This document shows positions 1 to 13,680 of a stretch of 64,000 nt of DNA, piece after piece (position 1 is the stretch's first letter; the number at the start of each line of letters is the position of its first letter). The translations under genes and the position numbers were made by a program. The stretch is from Populus alba (lineage: Eukaryota; Streptophyta; Magnoliopsida; Malpighiales; Salicaceae): contig NC_133300.1 of the NCBI RefSeq assembly GCF_005239225.2, positions 2,881,875-2,945,874 on the forward strand. Reading direction: 5' to 3'. The notes beneath the pieces are model-generated. The model searched no databases. It was given only the letters and a program-made list of their open reading frames with translations, and was not told the origin of the DNA.

Positions 1-112
1 TAATGCACATGAATTATCAAAACAATACCATGTATGCATGTGCACAAAATAATCCAGTATCATATGACTCATACATAGAGACTTGTGAAGCTCGTGAGGA
101 TAAAATTTCTAC

Positions 113-3100
113 CTCTTCAGAATCAATAACCCTCCAGCGACCATCGTGTAACTCAACAAAGATCCTGCCACAGCCAGGATCATTGCGGGAAGCAGATGTA
201 GTGAACTGCCAGTACCGATTACGCCTACGATCCTGACCAAGGGGCAAAGATCTATATACATACATCTCTTCTGCCCTGTGACCAATAACAGATTTTAACT
301 GTGAACGTGACTTTTCATTTGCATGTCCAGCTTGTTGATATGGCAGATTATCTGTATCAGCTGATAAATCTTGCATTTGCATGTTTCCTTCAGAAGACAT
401 GTTAGTCAGATAATTCATGTCACTCTGCTGGTCACTTGATCTTTCTTGCTGAAGAGAAGCATTCACGGACATCCCATTACTTCTGTCATCAACATTTACC
501 ATAGGGCTTTGTCTACCCTCTGATGCAGAAATTGTAAGGTTCAATTCCATCTTGTTCCCTGTAAATGATGAATATTGTGTCCTCATGACAAACTCTTCCT
601 TCATACGACGTTTATCAAGTTGTGCTTCTGCCCACATTTGCTTCTTTAAAGCATTTGCTGCTTCTAAGCGTTCCTGAACAATTCTCATCTGAGATTAGAG
701 AAAAGCATATTGCATTTTTTAAGATTTCACCAGAAGCAAAAAGAAATGGTACCTCAAGAACAACGCGGATAGAGTTTCCTTCAATTGCCACACCAATCAA
801 TGCAACAAGTGCACTAAGACGCTCCTCGACGCTCAGATCAGAGTATTCCCCATCTGCAAGTCCTTGAACCCATGGCTCACCAGGGTTGCTTTCATCAATA
901 TCTACATCTCCTTGCACAGGAGTAGTGCAGATTTCAGCAACATCTACAGATCGATCATTGGAAGAAGCAACCCCCCTTACCTCTTTAGTGCCTTCAGAAT
1001 GCAGTGAAGTCAAACCCACACCAACATTCACAAGGCTGAATTGTGGAGTTTTCAGAACATCACCACTTTCCTTCCCATTCATCAAGAGTGTTTTCCCATT
1101 AAATTCATTAACTTCAGGAGAATCATGAGCCTCTTTCTTAGAATTTAATTCAGTACCTAAATCATCAATGTCAGGATCCTCTGCCACATCACTTTCAGAA
1201 TCTTCATCTCTTTCACCATCATCAGCATCTTCTCCATCTACAATACCACTTTTAAATACTCGAATTCTTTCTCTGGCAGCAGAAAGTATTGCCTCAGCAT
1301 CAGCTGGGTCCTTCCTATATGGAGGACGTACACAATATGTTGATGGAGCCGTTCTCTCAAAAAGTTTAGAATCCCTTGACAAAGCAGCAGCAATTGATGC
1401 TTCAGGTGTCTTGCTTGTTGTAAGATCCCTCAGACCAGATTTCTTTCCAAGATAAGAAAAGGCAAAGTGAACAGATAAGGCAAGTTTATGCGATGGTGAG
1501 ACAAATACAAACAGCTAGCGCTATAAAATTACCTGAATCTTGTCTGCTACTTCTAATATGGTCAGGCCCTTGCTCCCCTCAAGAGACAGAACATGAAACG
1601 AAGCAAATTTAACAGTACCAGGCGTCAAACGATGCCTAGATCTGCGTGGATTAGAAAATCCCCTTTCTTGCATTATGGCAAAAGCATTTTCAACAGCTGC
1701 TCCATTCCGTAAATTGGTGATAACATCTTCACCATCATTACCCTGAATTTTAATACCAGACAAAGAAAAAAAAAAATATATATATATCAAGGAAAATCAC
1801 AGGAAAAAAAATAACAATAGGAATGAAATGTGAAATCTTGAAATGCATGCTATATCTTTTGGTATTATTTTAAGAAAGTTAATGCACAAAATTATCATTT
1901 TCATTTTTATTCTGACAAAACACTACTTCCTGAAAACAGAATCTGCAACTTCATAGCAATCCAAAGCATTATGAGATTGTGTTCTTCCAAGCTTCTGAAG
2001 TAAATAAATTGAAATTCCTCAAGCTTGGGATAAAAACTGCAACTCATTCACACAGGCAACCACGCCAACATGAACATGCAGCATCAAATATCATTAGCAC
2101 ATGCTACATTTTTTGACATTTCTCAAACAATTGTCAACTTAATCAAAACAACACCACATCTCAGACCATCAGTTGATAGATGTCAGCATCCCCTGTGGTC
2201 AAGCAAATACATTTGATCAACAAGTCAAACAATAGAAGTTGAGCTAACCAACCACAAACTTGAGAGAATTCAAAAACTAAAAAGAAATGAAAATAAGGCC
2301 AAGCGCCAGCATATGCCCACAAATGGATAAAGAAAACTTAAGAACCACAACAGCAATAAACTAAACCTATTTCACAATATAACAAATACTGAAGCAGAAT
2401 TAAACCTTAGTATAAACTGTTGACAAAATAAGTCGACCTACATGGATTAGATCCATTCTGAAAAACAAGAAAACTGATAATCGCCAACCAGCCATCTAAC
2501 TTGTATAAAACTATCATGAATGCTCGTCTTTAGAATCAGCAAGAAATCAAAATTAGAAAACAGTCCAAGCTGTCATAACCCATCCCAGTCCCAGCAATGG
2601 ATAACCAAACCTTGAACATGAGTAATTGAAGGAGAACAATTACTGCATTGAAAAATGACAACCCAGAGAAAAAAGGAACACCTCATTATCATCACGGAGA
2701 TATGCCTGCTCAACATTCCTTTTCTTCAGTTGTGGCCCAAAACCTGCAGAAAGACCGAATTGCCGCAATATTTCAGGCCAAGTTAATGGATTTAAGTGCT
2801 GCTGCCAGCTACGTATATCAAAACCCCATGCATGCGCCTGACACAGAAGCCAAAAATAATTTAGGATGAAAAAAAGAAGCATAATTGAGGAGATCAAATT
2901 GCCACAGCAACACACAACAAAGAAGACTTACCCCTTCAACAATCTGAGGATGTCCACCACCAGGATTAGCTGCGCTGTTCTGATTTGGCCCCAGACTAGT
3001 TGCCGGTGTCCTGGCAACATCTTCGATATCTTTAATGATGGATTTTAATAAAGAAATGTGTATCTCGCCTAATAGCCTTGGTTCCTGAAAGTAGAGGAAG

Positions 3101-6100
3101 CAGGGAAGACATCTGAATTCCACAAATGTAGGGCAACCCTATATCAGATTCCGGTCAGGAAAAGATTCACGGATACTTACATAATCATGAAAAGCTTGGA
3201 CAAACTCATCGAGAGTGAATGGCCATATCCCAAGAACATCCACAAAAGTGATTAAGAACCTCCAAACCTATAAATTTACAGTTTCATTCAAAATCTTTGA
3301 GAGGAACCAAAATAAGAAAAGAAAGAAATGGCTGTGCATTTGGCATTCTAGAAGTGGTGGAATGATGAATTTTCCTTGCAAAAAATCAACTCCTCCAAAG
3401 ATTTATTATTCCCAAGTCCAAAAAAACCAAGAGAATATGCCTAGAAACCCTCTATAGTGGGATTTATAGAAATAGGTGGCATAGATATTCTTGCTTGAGA
3501 AAAAGGACACCGTAACAATAGCAACCACAGGAAACAATAAAATCAACCTTCAACTATATAAAGGAGAAGTGGGATTTTGGGTTGACAAGAGGGACTTGTT
3601 TTAAAGGAGACAAAATAAAACAATGCATTGATAATGAGATAATACATATTAACAAGTAATAAAAACTCATTTTATCTCAATTCATTAACACCACCTACTG
3701 CACATATGGTATTTTCAAAATAATTACTTGAAAATTCATCACCCATCTGCCTACAGAAACCCTGTTATTCATTATGATTCACAGTTATGCATGAGAAAGA
3801 GAGTGAAATGTCCCAACAAACTGATTTTTATGCCTACTTGAAGCAAAATACAATGGCACATGGAACATTGAAAGAGAGTAACATTTGTCCTCAATGAAGC
3901 AGCAAAAAAACACAGGAAACAAAATGATTTTTTAACCAACTTAAACCAAAATACAAATGACACACAAAGGATCAATATCTGAAATAAAAGCATAAAATGA
4001 TTTTAAAATATGACTCAAAGAAAAACTAAAATTTCCAAATTCCTTCTGTTTTCTATAGAGCAGCCATCACATTCTGCAAAATAATGGCAAATATGAGATG
4101 AGATTATGCACCATGGATGCAACATAAGTGTTCAAAGAAGATCTGTGATCATTTACTTAAGAGACTGTTCTGTTGCATACTTGCATTCCAGTCTTAACTA
4201 CTACCATCCTTCCAGGACAGGTAGAGAGGAACAAGAAATAGGAAGAACTACAGAAACTCACCATAAGAAGATTTCCTATATTCTCCTCAGAACCATTCCA
4301 GGGTTGAATAAGAAAAGGCCTCTTTAAAAGCACAGATTTGGGAGGGAACTCAGTCAGCTTATCTGAAAAGCAATTTAACATGTCAAGCTCGAGTGTAATG
4401 AAAATTGACCAACAATAAATCAAGATAAATGCATGAGCCTCGTAAAACATTTAAGGAAAAAATTGCATGGCAGTAAATCTTCCAAGGCTGTGACTTAATA
4501 TTTTGCAATGGTATCAGAACTGTTTCCTTGATCAAACTAGACATTACCAACCTCGAAATAAATCTAGATTTTGCAAAGTTTCAAAGTCCAACGGAATTAT
4601 AGAAGGTAACCCCTTGCTGGAGGCAGCTAGCTCCATGAGTTCCAAGCGTTCATCCTCGACAAGCTCCAGAGACTCTTTAGCCATCCTACGTGCAATTGCC
4701 CTCTCACTAGCAGCTTTCTGCCTTGCTGCCTCCCTTTCTCTACGCAATTCTTCCTTTTGCCTCATTTTCTCAACCTGAGTACATAAATGAAAAAAAAAAA
4801 GTGCCCCATTTATCCTCACAGGAAAAATATAAAAGGATGGTCTTAAATAGGGTATCTGAACCTACTCTGATAGACTCCTTCTGCAAGAATTTTTCCCTGC
4901 GCTCCAGTTCACGCCTTTGCTCCCTCTGGTATCTCTCTACTTCTCGCTGTTTTTCACGCAACAACCTTTCTTCTTCCTTCCGCCTTTCACGGTCATGTCT
5001 TTCCATTTCTTTCCTTATTTGCTCTTCTCTCTGAACATACAGGTGACATAACACTGTCAGTATGACCTTATAGATTTGAAAAGGAAAGGCTTGTATGGTA
5101 AGACCCAAACCTTTCGGTTCAAAATATCTTGTTTTTTCAAGCTCTTTTCGGATCCTTTTTTCATGGGCTTCAACTTCCCGAGCTATTCTTGCCTCCTCAC
5201 TCTGCAAAAAGTCAAAAAGGAGCATTGTTTACCAGTCTACATTTAAAAAATTATGAAATGCTTCACACAATACCTTGCGTTTCCTCTCCATGCGCAAAGC
5301 ATTCTCATCATGGGTCACTCTCTGATCAGATGACATAAAAGGATTGTCCAATGCAGTAATTGGGTGGGCACCAGTTTGCACATCCATAACAGCATTTGTA
5401 AAAGGGATTTTTTGTGAAGTATTTTCATACTCTCCTGTAGCAGATGGCAAGAGATGGCCCTGCCTGCCTTCTTGAGGCATAAGACTTAAACTAGGCACCT
5501 GACTTGATAAACCATATCCAGAGGACACTTGTTCATTAGCATGCATGAATGATCGAGTAGCAGATAGTGATCCAGTCTTTGTATTATGAACATCTGCAGG
5601 TGAGCCATACTGAAAGGACGGGGCAGCTCTTTCATATGCCTCTGCTCTAACAGTTGGCTGCTGTGGGAGGAACTGGTATTCGTGCAGAGTCCTTGTAGTA
5701 CCCTGAAGAATGAAACACATGATCATGCCATTTATTATCCATCAAAATTCCTGTGGTAATAGGGGGCAGAATAAATTCCACAGCTTACAAAAGATGATAT
5801 CACCAACTAAAAAATATCACCATCAAATTCCATGGGGCTAAAGTGGGTGGTGTATAAATTCCACAGTTCACAAGAAGATGACATCACCAACAGATAAGCA
5901 TCAAAACAAAAGAAACTGGGTTATATAAAGTATTGCAAAAGCCAGGGAAAAAAAGAGCAACAATAATGGGAGAAAAATAGTTTTAATTTTCAGAAGTAAA
6001 AGAATGAAGTAAGAGTGCATCTTCACCTTGATGGGTTTTACATCAGGTCGCTCATATAGGTTGGTCTCGATAATCCTTACAGGTTGCTTCTGCTGCCCTA

Positions 6101-8030
6101 GTGTTGCTGATCCTAGAATCATATAAAAAGCTTATCAGATGCTCAAACTTGACCATTCTCAGCAATGCTATCAGACAGCAGCACATAAAGCAGCAAAAAA
6201 CTGCAGCAAGTAATTTAAAGTTTGAGCAAAACGAGAGAATGATTGATGTTCAACATGAAACAAGATGTAAAATTAAAATTGGAAGCACAAAAGATGTGCT
6301 TTTAATATATATATATATATATGAACATTTCACACACTATATATCCCACAAAATCAATGTCCTTATTCAAGGAAGCTGACAGAACAAATCTATCTATGTT
6401 TTGGCAACACAACTTGTGATGCTACTAGACACATACCAGGCATGGAGTGCATAAAAAAATAATGAACCAGAGATTGAAAGAAAAAATAAAAAGCAGGACC
6501 TTGTGGAATTGTCTAATGGTCTTTCTAATTTAAAAATACTTTCAAAAATTTGCTATACAACAACTTCCACCACCATCTCTAATTAACACTTATTGCAAAT
6601 TAAGATTTCATGCATTCATACTCCACAAATTACAACTGATTCTAACATCTAGTATATTTATAACTTCGTCAAAGCCAGTATATCTCACAATTATTCATAA
6701 TTCAATAAGAGTTATTTAAAGGGCACAAATTCAATCAATTTGATAAGCGTTATTTAGAAGGCTAAAATTCGATAATCGCATAAGATGTGCAAACTCAAAA
6801 CACTTTTAGCCAGGGAAAACAATCTACAATCTACTGATCAGAATTGTCAATTACAGCACATTCAGTAATTTCACAAATTTTTCGCATAGCTGCAAATTTC
6901 AACATGTAGTCGTCAAATAAAAATGTCAGAATCCAGGCAACAAAACTCGAAATCAACATTACCTATAGGTGCACCAAAAGCATCTGGTGGCAAGGGGTCA
7001 AACTCCATCCCAAGAATCGGACCATCCTCTCTCAGAGGTTCCCCCAACTGTGCTTCGACAAATGCTATCGCTCTAAGCTCAGCTACAGATTGCTGTGGCT
7101 CATAATACCTCTTCATTGCTTGCACATCAGCACTAATTCTTGGAACAGCCACCCCCATTCGCCTCCCAACAGCTCGCCTTGAATCCACGCCGAGCCCAAA
7201 TAGACTTGCTGACCCTGACCCATGTTCATTTCTCACCTCAGTCCCTACTCCCATTTCCACTCCACCTGGCATCCCAGCTGGGGATGGTGATTCCTTATGT
7301 GGGCGCTTCACCATTGGCGCCTTCCTGTCCTTCAAACGCCTATGACAGAACCACATCTGCAGCTGCCGATCAGACAGTCCTAATTGCACTGAAAGCTCAG
7401 CCCTTACTGCTTCTGATGGGTATGTATCCGCTAGTAAAAGAAAATCACAAATTTACACCAAATCAGCAACAAAATTAATAAAATCACCATAAGCTAATAA
7501 TATATATATATATATATATTAATTATTAAAAAAAACTAACAAACCATATAAACAAGTTCTTAAGTACAAAACTTGGCATTTTACAAACAAGCTTAACATT
7601 TCGGCTTCCCAAATCAAAATAACGCACAAAAATAGTTCAAAAAAAAAACATTTGTTACAAAATCACAACAAAATAATGAACCCAAGCTGTGTAAATGAAC
7701 TAAAAAAGCAGAATGAATGAAACAAATAACACAAGCCCCATTAAAAACCTCAACATTTCACAAGCTACCACAGCTTTTCAACTTCCAAAAGATCATAATA
7801 AACCAAACAAAATCACAAATTTACAACAAAATCATAAACAAAAAATGCAAGAGTTCAAAACTTGAAACAAACAGACCTGCATAAGTTTTCTCCAAAATCT
7901 CAAGCTGAGAAGCAGTTTTCATTTTCCTCTTAGACTTACTTTCTCCTTCCCCTGGACTCTTTTTCTTCTCCTCCACCTCTACACCGCCGCTTCCACCACC
8001 ACCACCACCACCACTACTAGCCTCCTCCAT
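113..8030 (-). CDS. RLT: RINGLET-type homeobox/DDT-domain chromatin-remodelling protein, 3' end outside window
   Basis: Probable partner of plant ISWI remodellers (RLT1/RLT2 family), acting in the nucleus. Fourteen GT-AG coding exons: 8030-7877, 7430-6963, 6112-6027, 5702-5274, 5201-5111, 5030-4866, 4774-4552, 4362-4262, 3267-3181, 3084-2932, 2837-2682, 1742-1533, 1442-753, 688-113; about 1,196 codons visible. In order: Met-Glu-Glu start, Gly run, homeodomain about residues 36-95 with the RLT-type helix MWFCHRRLKDRK, a charged coiled coil (exons 5-7), a DDT domain (exons 7-10; FPPKSV, VWRFLITF, GIWPFTLDEF), HARE-HTH (exons 12-13; TPGTVKFASFHVLSLEG) and WHIM-like blocks (GQDRRRNRYW, GRWRVIDSEE). 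The last donor is at 112/111; at least one more exon lies to the left. All intron phases agree except exon 5, which is 91 nt instead of the expected 90 because of a T6 run (5132-5137), so the spliced frame breaks there. The family call is firm; RLT1 versus RLT2 is not resolved. Confidence 0.93.
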
Positions 8031-8760
8031 TACTCAAGATCACTACAAAGCTTCCAACTTCAACAAAAATACCAGATTCTAAAACAAACCCACTTCAGAA
8101 ATCAACGAATAGATCCAAACCCACCAATTTAAACTTTAGCAAATCTCAAAAAATCAAACTTGACAGATTGATTCATGGATAGAGCTTCAAATTTTCTCTC
8201 TCTAAAAGAGGAGTTTTTAGGTAAAGTTCCTCTCTCCAGGAGAAGAATCAATGGTGGTGATGGTGTTTTTGGTTTTGGCGAGTCTTGTGATTTTGATGTG
8301 AGGGTAAGATTTAGATTTGATGAGAGAACAAAAGAGCAATTAATAATAAAAAAGATTGTTGTTTTTTGGTGGTGTTGAAAATGATAATAAAGTAGAAGTA
8401 GTAACAAAAAATAATGGTAAGAAGATTGATGTTTTGAGGTTTGATTTAATGTTTGAACAAGTGCTTCTATCGTTGTGTTTCTCTCTCTGGTTCCTTCCTT
8501 CATTTTGTTTTTTTTTTTTTTTAAGAAATCTTTTGTTCTTTTTATTTGATTTTGAGGTTGTAATAATAATAAAATTGGGTATTTGTAGAAAGATGATGCT
8601 AGAGACTACTTTTGTTTTGTTTTGATTTTTGAAATTCGAAGAAAAGAAAAGAAAAGAAAGAGAGATTGGTGTTGTTGTGTGAGAGGAAGAGATAGAGAGG
8701 GGAATTTTTTTATGTCTTTCTCTTTCTAGCTTTTGTTGTTCATGTTTTATTAATGGGTAA
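8031..8760 (-). promoter_or_regulatory. 5' UTR and promoter region of the RINGLET gene
   Basis: Upstream of the start codon at 8030 on the minus strand. Read on that strand it is pyrimidine-rich (CT runs at about 8640-8700 and 8505-8522), a usual composition for plant 5' leaders. A TTAATAAA-like stretch near 8745 could be a weak TATA element, but the transcription start cannot be fixed from sequence. The open frames here on both strands have no recognisable protein content. Confidence 0.4.
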
Positions 8761-9689
8761 ACTAATGTTTGGTCCTTGTAATTCTGGAATGTTTCAATTC
8801 AGTACTCATAAATTACCTTTTACAATATCAACTCCATGGGTTCTGGAAATAGCTAAATGAAATTGCACATTTTTTCCCAATCTTTCCGGTTTCTCTCTCA
8901 AATTCCACACCCGATAAATAAACTCAACAACAAAATACTTGAAAAAGTGGTATCACAAGAACAAATGGCCATGAAAAAGATATTTTGATGCTCTAATGAT
9001 GATAATGTAAAGCTTGAGAAATTACAAGGACCAAGTAAGACACTAGAAAATCTAGAAGGGTTAGAATATAAATTATCCATTTTTATGTACTGAAATGGGT
9101 TTTGTGTGTGGGTGTGGTTGTTTGGGTTCTTGGATTCTATGGGAAAACCAGCGATTTTAGCGGATCTTTTTCTCTCTTGCTTTCAACTTGTGTCTAAACT
9201 CTTCAAGTACTTATTACCCAAGAAATTGTTTGTGTCGATAGCTGTTATGCTACTCTACCCTTTGGAGTGCGTGGAAGTTACGCTTTGCTGAGATTATAAT
9301 TTCACTCTCTTGCGGTTATAAAATCTAAATCGAGTCGATAAATCAATCTAGGATTTGAGAACCGGCTAATTAAAGATTTGGAGTTAAAAAAAAAATAAAT
9401 TAAGAAATTAACTAGTTTAACCTGATAAAAAATCAAGTCGACCTACCACTTGATCCACTAAAAGTAAAACTAAATTAAAACTTGTTAATTTTTTAAAAAA
9501 TATCTTTGTCAAAACAATATTATTTAATAAAAAAATAAGATTAACTTGGTTTGATCCTTCTGACGTAAAATATCTTAATTAGATATTAGATAGATTATTC
9601 ATATTTATACTAGAGTATTGGTGTTTTTTTTTTTTAAATATTCCTAAGCAACAAGTAATGGAATAAGAAACAAATAAAATGAATTTTGA

Positions 9690-9862
9690 AAGATGTAACT
9701 TAACTGATTAAGTTATGGATTTACTTTCTAAAAATCACTAGTTCGAGTCTCACAAATCTCATAACCACTATAAGTTTATATAGTCGTTAATTTTAAAACA
9801 TGTGGAATTAGTTGAGATGCACACAAACTAATTCAGACACTCAGATTTATTTAAAAATTAAA
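9690..9862 (+). mobile_element. tRNA-derived SINE remnant
   Basis: The 5' part resembles a tRNA internal promoter: a degenerate A-box region (TTAACTGATTAAG) and a good B box (AGTTCGAGTCTC, about 9740). A SINE-like body follows and ends in A/T-rich DNA (about 9862). It does not fold as a tRNA, having no matching acceptor stem. This layout is typical of Salicaceae SINEs; the family assignment is inferred. Confidence 0.5.
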
Positions 9863-10741
9863 AAAATTAAAGCGCATAAATTATAACTACTGTGTATAAT
9901 AAATGTTTAGAAACTCCCTCGATATTTATGCTAATCTTGCACTCCATGAATCTTCACAATGATAATTTATGTGTATGGCAAATATCGGTTTTTATTTTCA
10001 TTACAAGATATAATTTATAGTTCTTTTACTCTAAAATTGTGATTTGACATAGAGTTTTTTTAGGATTTTCTAATAAAAAACTTTTTAAGATTAAATTAAA
10101 CTATACAATTTTCTCCTAACCAAAAGGCAACCTTTTATATTTAAATATACAACAATCAAAGAACTAAAATTAGGGTTAGGGCACAACGAAACCATGCTTT
10201 CTCGTGCAACTTTTAAGAGATTTCATTTAACGTGCTTGAAAGAACGAGTGGGTTGGTGCATTCTCTTCCTTAATATGGACCTACCTTGCATTGTATAAAA
10301 TTGAACATTGGACCCCACGTCATATTTCTTTCTTGTTTTTATTATTAGATCTCCGAACCAACTGATGTTGATGTGAATTTTAGTTGGCCTTAATTTTTTT
10401 TAAAAAAAATAGAATAATGGTTAACTCGGTATAACTTAATTGATATTATTAAAATCTAATTTTATATAAAAAAATTAAAACAATATATCTTTGATTAATT
10501 CTAATTAATATATAAAATTTATTACTTGAATTTCAAATCATGTCATGAATCCGGCAAGTAGAATAATTTTATAGGGTCAGGTTAAATAAAGTTTGAATGG
10601 AAGCAAGAACATCTTAATTTTTTTGTTTTTACAATAAGAATTTCTTAAATTTTAAATGTGTAACTCCTTTTCTTTCTTATTTTTTGTTTGATTAGAGATT
10701 TATATTTTTTTTAATATTAAATTTATTATTTATCTAGTTGT

Positions 10742-10935
10742 TGGGGCTTGTTTGGAAGTGTGGTTATGGTTGCTTTTCAAATTATTTTTTCATGTTGAAA
10801 TACATCAAAATAATTTTTTTTTTATTTTTAAAAAATTATATTTGAGATTAGCGTGTTAAAACAATTCAAAATATATAAAAAAATTATTTTTTCAAAAAAA
10901 AAAATTATTGAAAATATAGGTTGGCGAACACATCA
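10742..10935. mobile_element. MITE-like AT-rich repeat
   Basis: Begins with a TTTGGAAGTGTGGTTATGG-type terminus, continues into a GTTGCTTTTCAAA motif, a TACATCAAAATAAT block and a mirrored block (ATTCAAAATATATAAA). The same order of motifs recurs many times in this window, which marks it as a dispersed non-autonomous element. Boundaries are approximate. Confidence 0.5.
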
Positions 10936-12774
10936 TAATCTTGCACTTTTCCAATCTAGACTGCCTCAACGCTAATGACTGCCATGAAATTTTCTTACAA
11001 GATTTCCTGGGTCAACTTTTAATGGCAGGACTTTCTTGTATGAGAGATTTGATTATTTAATTAATGTGTGAAATTGGTAGGCCACCTTTTTGCCTACTTC
11101 AGGAGCCATGAAGCTGTGGTTGCTTTTTTCTTTTTTCTTTTTCTTCAATTTTTTCTGTTTAGGTGTGGAATGTTGAGGTTTTTTAATGCAAGAAAAGTAC
11201 CTACCATTAATGTCAAAGTTTCTTTAATTATTTTTCTCCACTTTCAAAGTTGTTTTAATGGCATCATGGACAAATTTCACCAAGAGCAAATTCGAGGGGT
11301 TGGATTCTCTTTGGGGTGTTTTGTAAAAATATTTCTAATTAAAATAATTTTTTATAATTTTTTTTTATCTTAGATATAATAAGTACAGTATATACTTATT
11401 ATATCAAATTTTTTTAATAGAAAAATATTTTAAAAAATATTAATTTAATTTTTTTTAAGTGAAAAATAATTTTAAAACTATTTAAAAAATAAAAATATTT
11501 TAGTATATTTTTAAATAAAAAAATACTATAAAAAATAATCATTACTACAATAACAAATAATAATCTAGTCAACAAATAACTCAAACAAAAACTTGTAAGA
11601 ATTACTCTTTTTAAGTCATAGCGTGTCGTTTATAGTTTTTAGTACAGTTTTAAAACTCAACCTGACAGGCTGACCTGAAATTGAAACCATGTTGAGTTAG
11701 TAAAAAAAAAAAAAAAAACCCGGTGTGACGCGGGTGACTTGATGGATTGACCTGGCAAGACCCAGTAAAAAACTTGGTTATAATTCGTTGGCTTTTATTT
11801 TATTTTTATTTTTTACTAAAATGAAATCGTTTTGATTTTTTATAACCGAACAAAACCTGGAACCCAAACTTTGAACCGGGCTGGGTCTAAAAACTATAGT
11901 TTTTATGTTTAAAATAAGGCTTTGAATTAAAAAAAAAATGTGGAAGACTGTTCTTTTATTTCTCCATTTGCTTGCATGTTATGTCTATCTAACAAGGCAG
12001 GCGCGCATGAAAAAATTAAAAAAAAAAAAGTGTTTTGTTTTTGTTTTTTTCACGATATATTAAAGGTTCTTCGAGTAAAACGGGCTCATAAATTTTCCAT
12101 GTCGATCCGGATGATATTTTATAAATTTATTCTTTCTTTATTTTTTTTATAGTTAGTTGCTAGCTCAAGTATGAAATGATAGATTTATGATCCTAGAAAT
12201 ATTAGTTTATAAAAGTTTAAGTGTATATGTTTCATATATTAAAATAGTATTAACATAATAGGATTTGTCATGTGTTTTTCTTTCTCTCCTCAAATGGAAC
12301 CAAGATTGAAAATATAATTAATTAATTCGAAATGCTATAAAATTCTCCATTTCACAAGATAATGTAAGCGATTGAAAGAATCTTGAGCCTTATAATAGAT
12401 TTTGTTTTTACAAGAAAACATACTTGTATCCCACTTTTCTAAGTTTCTAGACTTTAATTGTAATAAAATTGATATTTTTAAGTAGTTTTTAATAATTTTG
12501 ATGTGTTAATATTATAAATTATAAAAAATATCTTTTTAATATCTTTTTAATTATAAATTTCTTTGAAGCATTACCAAACACAGAAGTGCGTGGCGTGAGT
12601 TCCTTTTTTTATTTATTTTTTTTGCACCACACACCATATATTTATCTTTTTTATTAAAATATTACACGTATTTTTGTTTAAAAAATGCGCTGTGCAACAT
12701 ATCTAATAAAAAAAACATGTATTCGTATGTTTTGTTTGTCTTACCTAACAAACATTTGCTTTATATTCTGATTA

Positions 12775-12826
12775 AAAATATAATTGTTGTTGTTTTTTAA
12801 AATATTTTTACTTAGAAATATATCAA

Positions 12827-12865
<39 letters not shown>

Positions 12866-12975
12866 CACATCAAAATAATCTAAAAACACTAAAAAATATT
12901 AATTTAAATTAACGAAAAAATAAAATAAAATTTAAATTTTTTAAAAATATTTTTAAAACACAGAAACAAATAACA
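12775..12975. mobile_element. MITE-like AT-rich repeat containing an (AT)n run
   Basis: Same motif order as the element near 10742: a TTTTTAAAATATTTTTACT block, AAATATATCAAAATAAT, then after an (AT)n tract CAGCACATCAAAATAATC and a CACAGAAACAAATAAC end. The (AT)n expansion lies in the loop between the two half-elements. Confidence 0.45.
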
Positions 12976-13249
12976 ATTTCATATATATAAAGTTTATATA
13001 TTAACAAAGATTATTATTTTGTTAAGAGAGCAATGAAATTCATGGCTCAGTTCATTTAATCTTGTTATAATTTTCAGATTAATCACGAGGTTTTTTTATA
13101 GACCAACTTTCCAAAATTACCAATTAGCTTAGCTTAAATTTCTAATAAAATGTTATTAAGAAACTAAGCAAATGGAAGATTCTATCATCTTATCATAGTT
13201 GTTGTTCAACCTTGCTTGGGTGATGAATTAACTCAAACAATTTAGGGTG

Positions 13250-13680
13250 TGTTTGTTTTATATCTGTTTTTGTGTTTGCGGTGTAAAAAATACAGCAAGG
13301 TGTTTGGTAACTATAAAAACTGTGTTTTATACTGTGGGGCCCACTAAAAAATTGAATTTGAAACCCAGTTTACATGAAGTAATTTTTACATGCTTTTTTA
13401 ACTGAGTTTCATAAAACAATGTTTGTTTTTGCGTTTCAAAAACGCTTTTGAAAAAAATTAATTATTTTTTTCTTTACTTCAAATTAATATTTTTTGGTGT
13501 TTTAGATCATTTTGATGCCTTGATATCAAAAAATAATTTTTTTAAAATAAAATTTTATTATTTTAGTGTATTTCAAAGTAAAAAACACATTGAAAAGTAA
13601 TCACAATCACACAACTACCAAATATTTATACATGTTTTTTTATTATACATAAACCTTAACCATAATTTTTACCAAATATG
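13250..13680. mobile_element. MITE-like repeats, adjoining pair
   Basis: Starts at a GGGTGTGTTTGTTTTATATC terminus with an internal GTGGGGCCCACT palindrome and a GCGTTTCAAAAACGC palindrome (about 13431-13445). It then runs into a reverse-oriented copy of the common AT-rich repeat, ending in CACAATCACACAACTACC. Probably two adjacent or nested non-autonomous elements. Confidence 0.4.

Noticed and set aside
622..1455. Plus-strand Ser-rich frames over 622-1455
   Set aside because: Antisense shadows of RINGLET exon 13, whose minus-strand frame carries the recognised domain.
8129..8503. 124-codon minus-strand frame upstream of the RINGLET start
   Set aside because: Ser/Leu/Tyr low complexity from a CT-rich leader; not a protein.
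9106..9291. 61-codon hydrophobic plus-strand frame
   Set aside because: No homologous feel, no splice or promoter context, in AT-rich DNA.
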